Assembly (NCBI GenBank): GCA_964444375.1
Contig: CAYUGX010000210.1
Location: 1-8,704 of the forward strand
Length of the DNA: 8,704 nucleotides
Origin: JABHCC01 sp964444375
GTDB taxonomy: Bacteria; Bacteroidota; Bacteroidia; Bacteroidales; UBA12481
Reading direction: 5' to 3'
Shown: positions 6,372 to 8,704 of the stretch, one piece after another
Position numbering within the stretch: position 1 is the stretch's first letter
How the letters are laid out: the number at the start of each line of letters is the position of its first letter
Made by a program: the position numbers and the translations under genes
The notes under the pieces: generated by a model
Databases searched by the model: none
Told to the model about the DNA's origin: nothing
Seen by the model: only the letters and a program-made list of their open reading frames with translations

Positions 6372-7619
6372 ATGTTGTATTATTTTTTCGAATGGCTAGA
6401 TAAATTGGATGTCCCCGGAGCCGGGATGTTTGACTATATCTCTTTCCGCGCTGCTATTTCAGTTATCACAGCCCTCTTCTTATCTACCTTGATTGGCAAA
6501 CGTATTATCAACTACTTGCAGCGAAAGCAAGTAGGAGAAACGGTAAGAGATCTCGGGTTGCATGGTCAGATGGATAAAAGTGGCACACCCACTATGGGTG
6601 GACTCATTATACTGGCTTCCATTCTGATACCTACCATTTTACTGGCCAAACTGGATAATATCTATGTGATTGTCTTATTGATCACCACAATCTGGCTGGG
6701 CCTCATTGGATTCGTGGATGACTACATTAAAGTATTCAGAAAGAATAAGCAGGGATTAGCCGGAAGATTTAAAATCATCGGTCAGGTCATTCTCGGACTG
6801 GCAGTTGGGTTAATCATGTTTTTTCATCCCGATGTGGTGATTGGTGAAAAGGTGCCAACTGCCGGTGGTCCTGCCGTTATTACCGAATTGCAAGAATCAG
6901 CTTTTAGCGGAGAAGAGGTTTTGCACTACGTCGACGAAAAGACATCGACAACCACAATTCCTTTCGTTAAGAATAATGAATTTAATTATGAATGGCTGAT
7001 CTCCTGGATGGGACCTGATGCCAAAAGATGGACCTGGCTAGTTTTCACCGTCCTCGTTATTTTGATTATAACATCTGTCAGTAACGGGGCCAATATTACC
7101 GATGGTTTAGATGGCCTGGCCACCGGCACTTCAGCGATTATGGGTGCTACACTAGGTGTGTTGGCTTACGTCTCGGGAAATTACAACATTGCTGAGTACC
7201 TCAATATCATGTACATCCCATATACCGGTGAATTGGCTGTTTTTGTTGCGGCATTCATCGGAGCCACAGTCGGATTTTTGTGGTACAATTCATACCCGGC
7301 TCAAGTCTTTATGGGCGATACCGGTTCATTGGCTCTTGGTGGCATCATCGCTGTCTTCGCAGTGATGATTAGAAAAGAATTACTGATCCCCATCCTGTGC
7401 GGTATCTTCCTGGTTGAAAACCTCTCCGTGATGATCCAGGTGTCGTGGTTTAAATATACCCGGCGAAAAAGTGGTGCGGGCCGACGAGTTTTCTTAATGG
7501 CACCCCTTCATCACCATTATCAGAAAAAAGGATATCCCGAACCCAAAATTGTCACACGATTTTGGATCGTCGGAATCATCCTCGCAGTACTCACATTAGT
7601 AACCCTGAAAATCCGATAG
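6372..7619 (+). CDS. mraY: Phospho-N-acetylmuramoyl-pentapeptide-transferase MraY
   Basis: Polytopic inner-membrane enzyme that transfers phospho-MurNAc-pentapeptide from UDP to undecaprenyl phosphate, making lipid I. It has about ten hydrophobic segments. Signatures: TPTMGG at 72-77; GFVDDYIKVFRKNKQGL at 113-129, with the catalytic and metal-binding Asp116/Asp117; SNGANITDGLDGLATG at 237-252; FMGDTGSLALGG at 313-324; and the HHHYQKKG uridine-site loop at 380-387. At 415 aa it is longer than E. coli MraY (360). The excess is a hydrophilic extracytoplasmic segment at about 152-208, between the fourth and fifth membrane helices. Insertions here are typical of Bacteroidota homologues. The start ATG at 6372 is 3 nt after the murE TAA, and an AAGG at 6367-6370 overlaps that stop but lies too close to act as a standard ribosome site. 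No murF lies before it, unlike in E. coli. The gene is complete with all catalytic motifs. Confidence 0.97.
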   Translation: MLYYFFEWLDKLDVPGAGMFDYISFRAAISVITALFLSTLIGKRIINYLQRKQVGETVRDLGLHGQMDKSGTPTMGGLIILASILIPTILLAKLDNIYVIVLLITTIWLGLIGFVDDYIKVFRKNKQGLAGRFKIIGQVILGLAVGLIMFFHPDVVIGEKVPTAGGPAVITELQESAFSGEEVLHYVDEKTSTTTIPFVKNNEFNYEWLISWMGPDAKRWTWLVFTVLVILIITSVSNGANITDGLDGLATGTSAIMGATLGVLAYVSGNYNIAEYLNIMYIPYTGELAVFVAAFIGATVGFLWYNSYPAQVFMGDTGSLALGGIIAVFAVMIRKELLIPILCGIFLVENLSVMIQVSWFKYTRRKSGAGRRVFLMAPLHHHYQKKGYPEPKIVTRFWIVGIILAVLTLVTLKIR

Positions 7620-7622
7620 GTC

Positions 7623-8704
7623 TTGACTAATAAACTCGGCATATTAGGTGCAGGAGAAAGTGGTTTAGGAGCTGCCCACCTCGGACAGGTTCAGGGATTC
7701 AATGTGCTGGTTTCTGATGCGGGTTCAATCCAGGCACCGGTGAAGGAAGAACTCAATAACCTGGGTGTGAGATGGGAAGAGGGTCAGCACAGCGTGAATC
7801 AACTGACCGATTGTGACCTGATAGTAAAAAGCCCGGGTATTCCTGATCATATCCAATTGATCCAGACACTGAAAGAGGCTCAGGTTCCAATTGTGTCTGA
7901 AATCGAATTTGCGAGCCGGTTTTGTCAAGCTAAAAAGGTGTGCATTACCGGTAGCAATGGCAAAACCACTACCACCTTACTCACCCATCACATATTGAAA
8001 AATGCGGGTCTGTCAGTTGGTTTGGCCGGAAATATCGGAGATAGTTTTGCCAGACAGGTTGCCTATAAAAACCACGATTATTATGTCATCGAGCTGAGTA
8101 GTTTCCAACTAGACGGGATGTTTGATTTCAGGGCCGAAATCGCCATTCTGATGAATATTACGCCTGACCACCTCGATCGATACCATAACAATTTCGACCT
8201 CTATAAGCAAGCTAAGTTCAGGATATTGCAAAACCTGAAAGCTCAGGATCACTTCATCTATAATGCAGATGATGAGGTGATTACCCGTGAGCTGGAGTCG
8301 TTGTCTATCCGACCTAATACCTATCCTTTTGGATTTTCAGGACCCTATGAACAGGGTGCCTGGATTGCCGAGGACCAAATGAAAATAATCATTCAACATA
8401 AAGAATTAAGTATGTCAGTATTCGATCTATCCCTACAGGGAAAACACAATGCCCAGAATTCTATGGCTGCCGGCATTGCATCGCGTGTTCTCGACATTAG
8501 AAAAGAGACCATCCGGGAATCTTTATCAGATTTTCAGGGTGTCGAGCACCGACTCGAGCCAGTGATCAAAGTGCATGGGATTGAATTTATCAATGATTCA
8601 AAAGCGACGAATGTAAATTCATCGTGGTATGCGCTTGAGACCATGAAAGACCAGGTGGTTTGGATCGCCGGAGGTGTGGATAAGGGCAATGATTACAGTA
8701 TGCT
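7623..8704 (+). CDS. murD: UDP-MurNAc-L-alanine:D-glutamate ligase MurD (3' end outside window)
   Basis: Cytoplasmic ATP-dependent ligase adding D-glutamate to UDP-MurNAc-L-Ala. The reading frame is open from 7623 to the window end, 360 codons plus two bases; about 80-100 residues should be missing. The start is TTG: the same frame carries the mraY TAG at 7617-7619, and the only codon between is GTC, so nothing upstream is possible. Starting later would remove the N-terminal nucleotide-binding loop LGILGAGESGLGAAHL at 5-20. Other motifs: KSPGIP at about 70-75; P-loop TGSNGKTTTT at 109-118; ELSSFQLD near 159-166; NITPDHLDRYH near 178-188; AKFRI with Lys198, which coincides in position and context with the carbamylated lysine of E. 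coli MurD; EHRLEPV and NDSKATN in the last third; and AGGVDKGNDYS at the cut end. No stop or frameshift is visible. It lies 3 nt after mraY; ftsW would be expected next. Confidence 0.95.
   Translation, partial: MTNKLGILGAGESGLGAAHLGQVQGFNVLVSDAGSIQAPVKEELNNLGVRWEEGQHSVNQLTDCDLIVKSPGIPDHIQLIQTLKEAQVPIVSEIEFASRFCQAKKVCITGSNGKTTTTLLTHHILKNAGLSVGLAGNIGDSFARQVAYKNHDYYVIELSSFQLDGMFDFRAEIAILMNITPDHLDRYHNNFDLYKQAKFRILQNLKAQDHFIYNADDEVITRELESLSIRPNTYPFGFSGPYEQGAWIAEDQMKIIIQHKELSMSVFDLSLQGKHNAQNSMAAGIASRVLDIRKETIRESLSDFQGVEHRLEPVIKVHGIEFINDSKATNVNSSWYALETMKDQVVWIAGGVDKGNDYSM

Noticed and set aside
1..8704. Hidden mobile element, CRISPR array, tRNA or defence system
   Set aside because: Coding sequence with recognised core functions fills nearly all of the window; I saw no terminal inverted repeats, spaced repeats other than the MraZ boxes, or tRNA-like folds.

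Overview
The window is the front part of a division and cell wall (dcw) cluster from a bacterium of the phylum Bacteroidota. Three observations support that assignment. The gene order is mraZ, rsmH, a short FtsL-like gene, a PASTA-bearing penicillin-binding protein, murE, mraY, murD, with no murF between murE and mraY. MraY has the long extracytoplasmic insertion usual for this phylum. A TAnnTTTG-type promoter box lies upstream of the divergent gene. Protein style suggests a Cytophagales-like lineage, but this is only an impression. MurE carries the DNPR motif, so the peptidoglycan should contain meso-diaminopimelate.

Layout. Positions 1-52 hold nothing recognisable. A lysophospholipid-type acyltransferase lies on the minus strand at 53-865 and is transcribed away from the cluster. 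The 152 bp at 866-1017 form a divergent control region. It contains a probable promoter box for the acyltransferase. It also contains four direct repeats of GTGGC/GTGCA with an exact 10-bp period (956-990), directly before mraZ; these are best read as the MraZ operator. On the plus strand follow mraZ (1018-1497), rsmH (1497-2405), the FtsL-like gene (2402-2788), the class B PBP (2794-4917), murE (4914-6368), mraY (6372-7619) and a murD cut by the window end (7623-8704).

The seven plus-strand genes overlap or are at most 5 nt apart, so they look like one operon with translational coupling. MraZ probably senses or sets transcription of the whole run. RsmH methylates 16S rRNA. The FtsL-like protein and the PBP belong to the septal machinery. 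MurE and MurD build the UDP-MurNAc-peptide, and MraY transfers it to the lipid carrier to make lipid I. Two starts use rare codons: GTG for the PBP and TTG for murD.

I found no mobile element, CRISPR array, RNA gene, prophage or unknown multi-gene system. The window is conserved core genome. The points most worth a second look are the MraZ repeat array, the altered first DNA-binding motif of MraZ and the unusual start codons.
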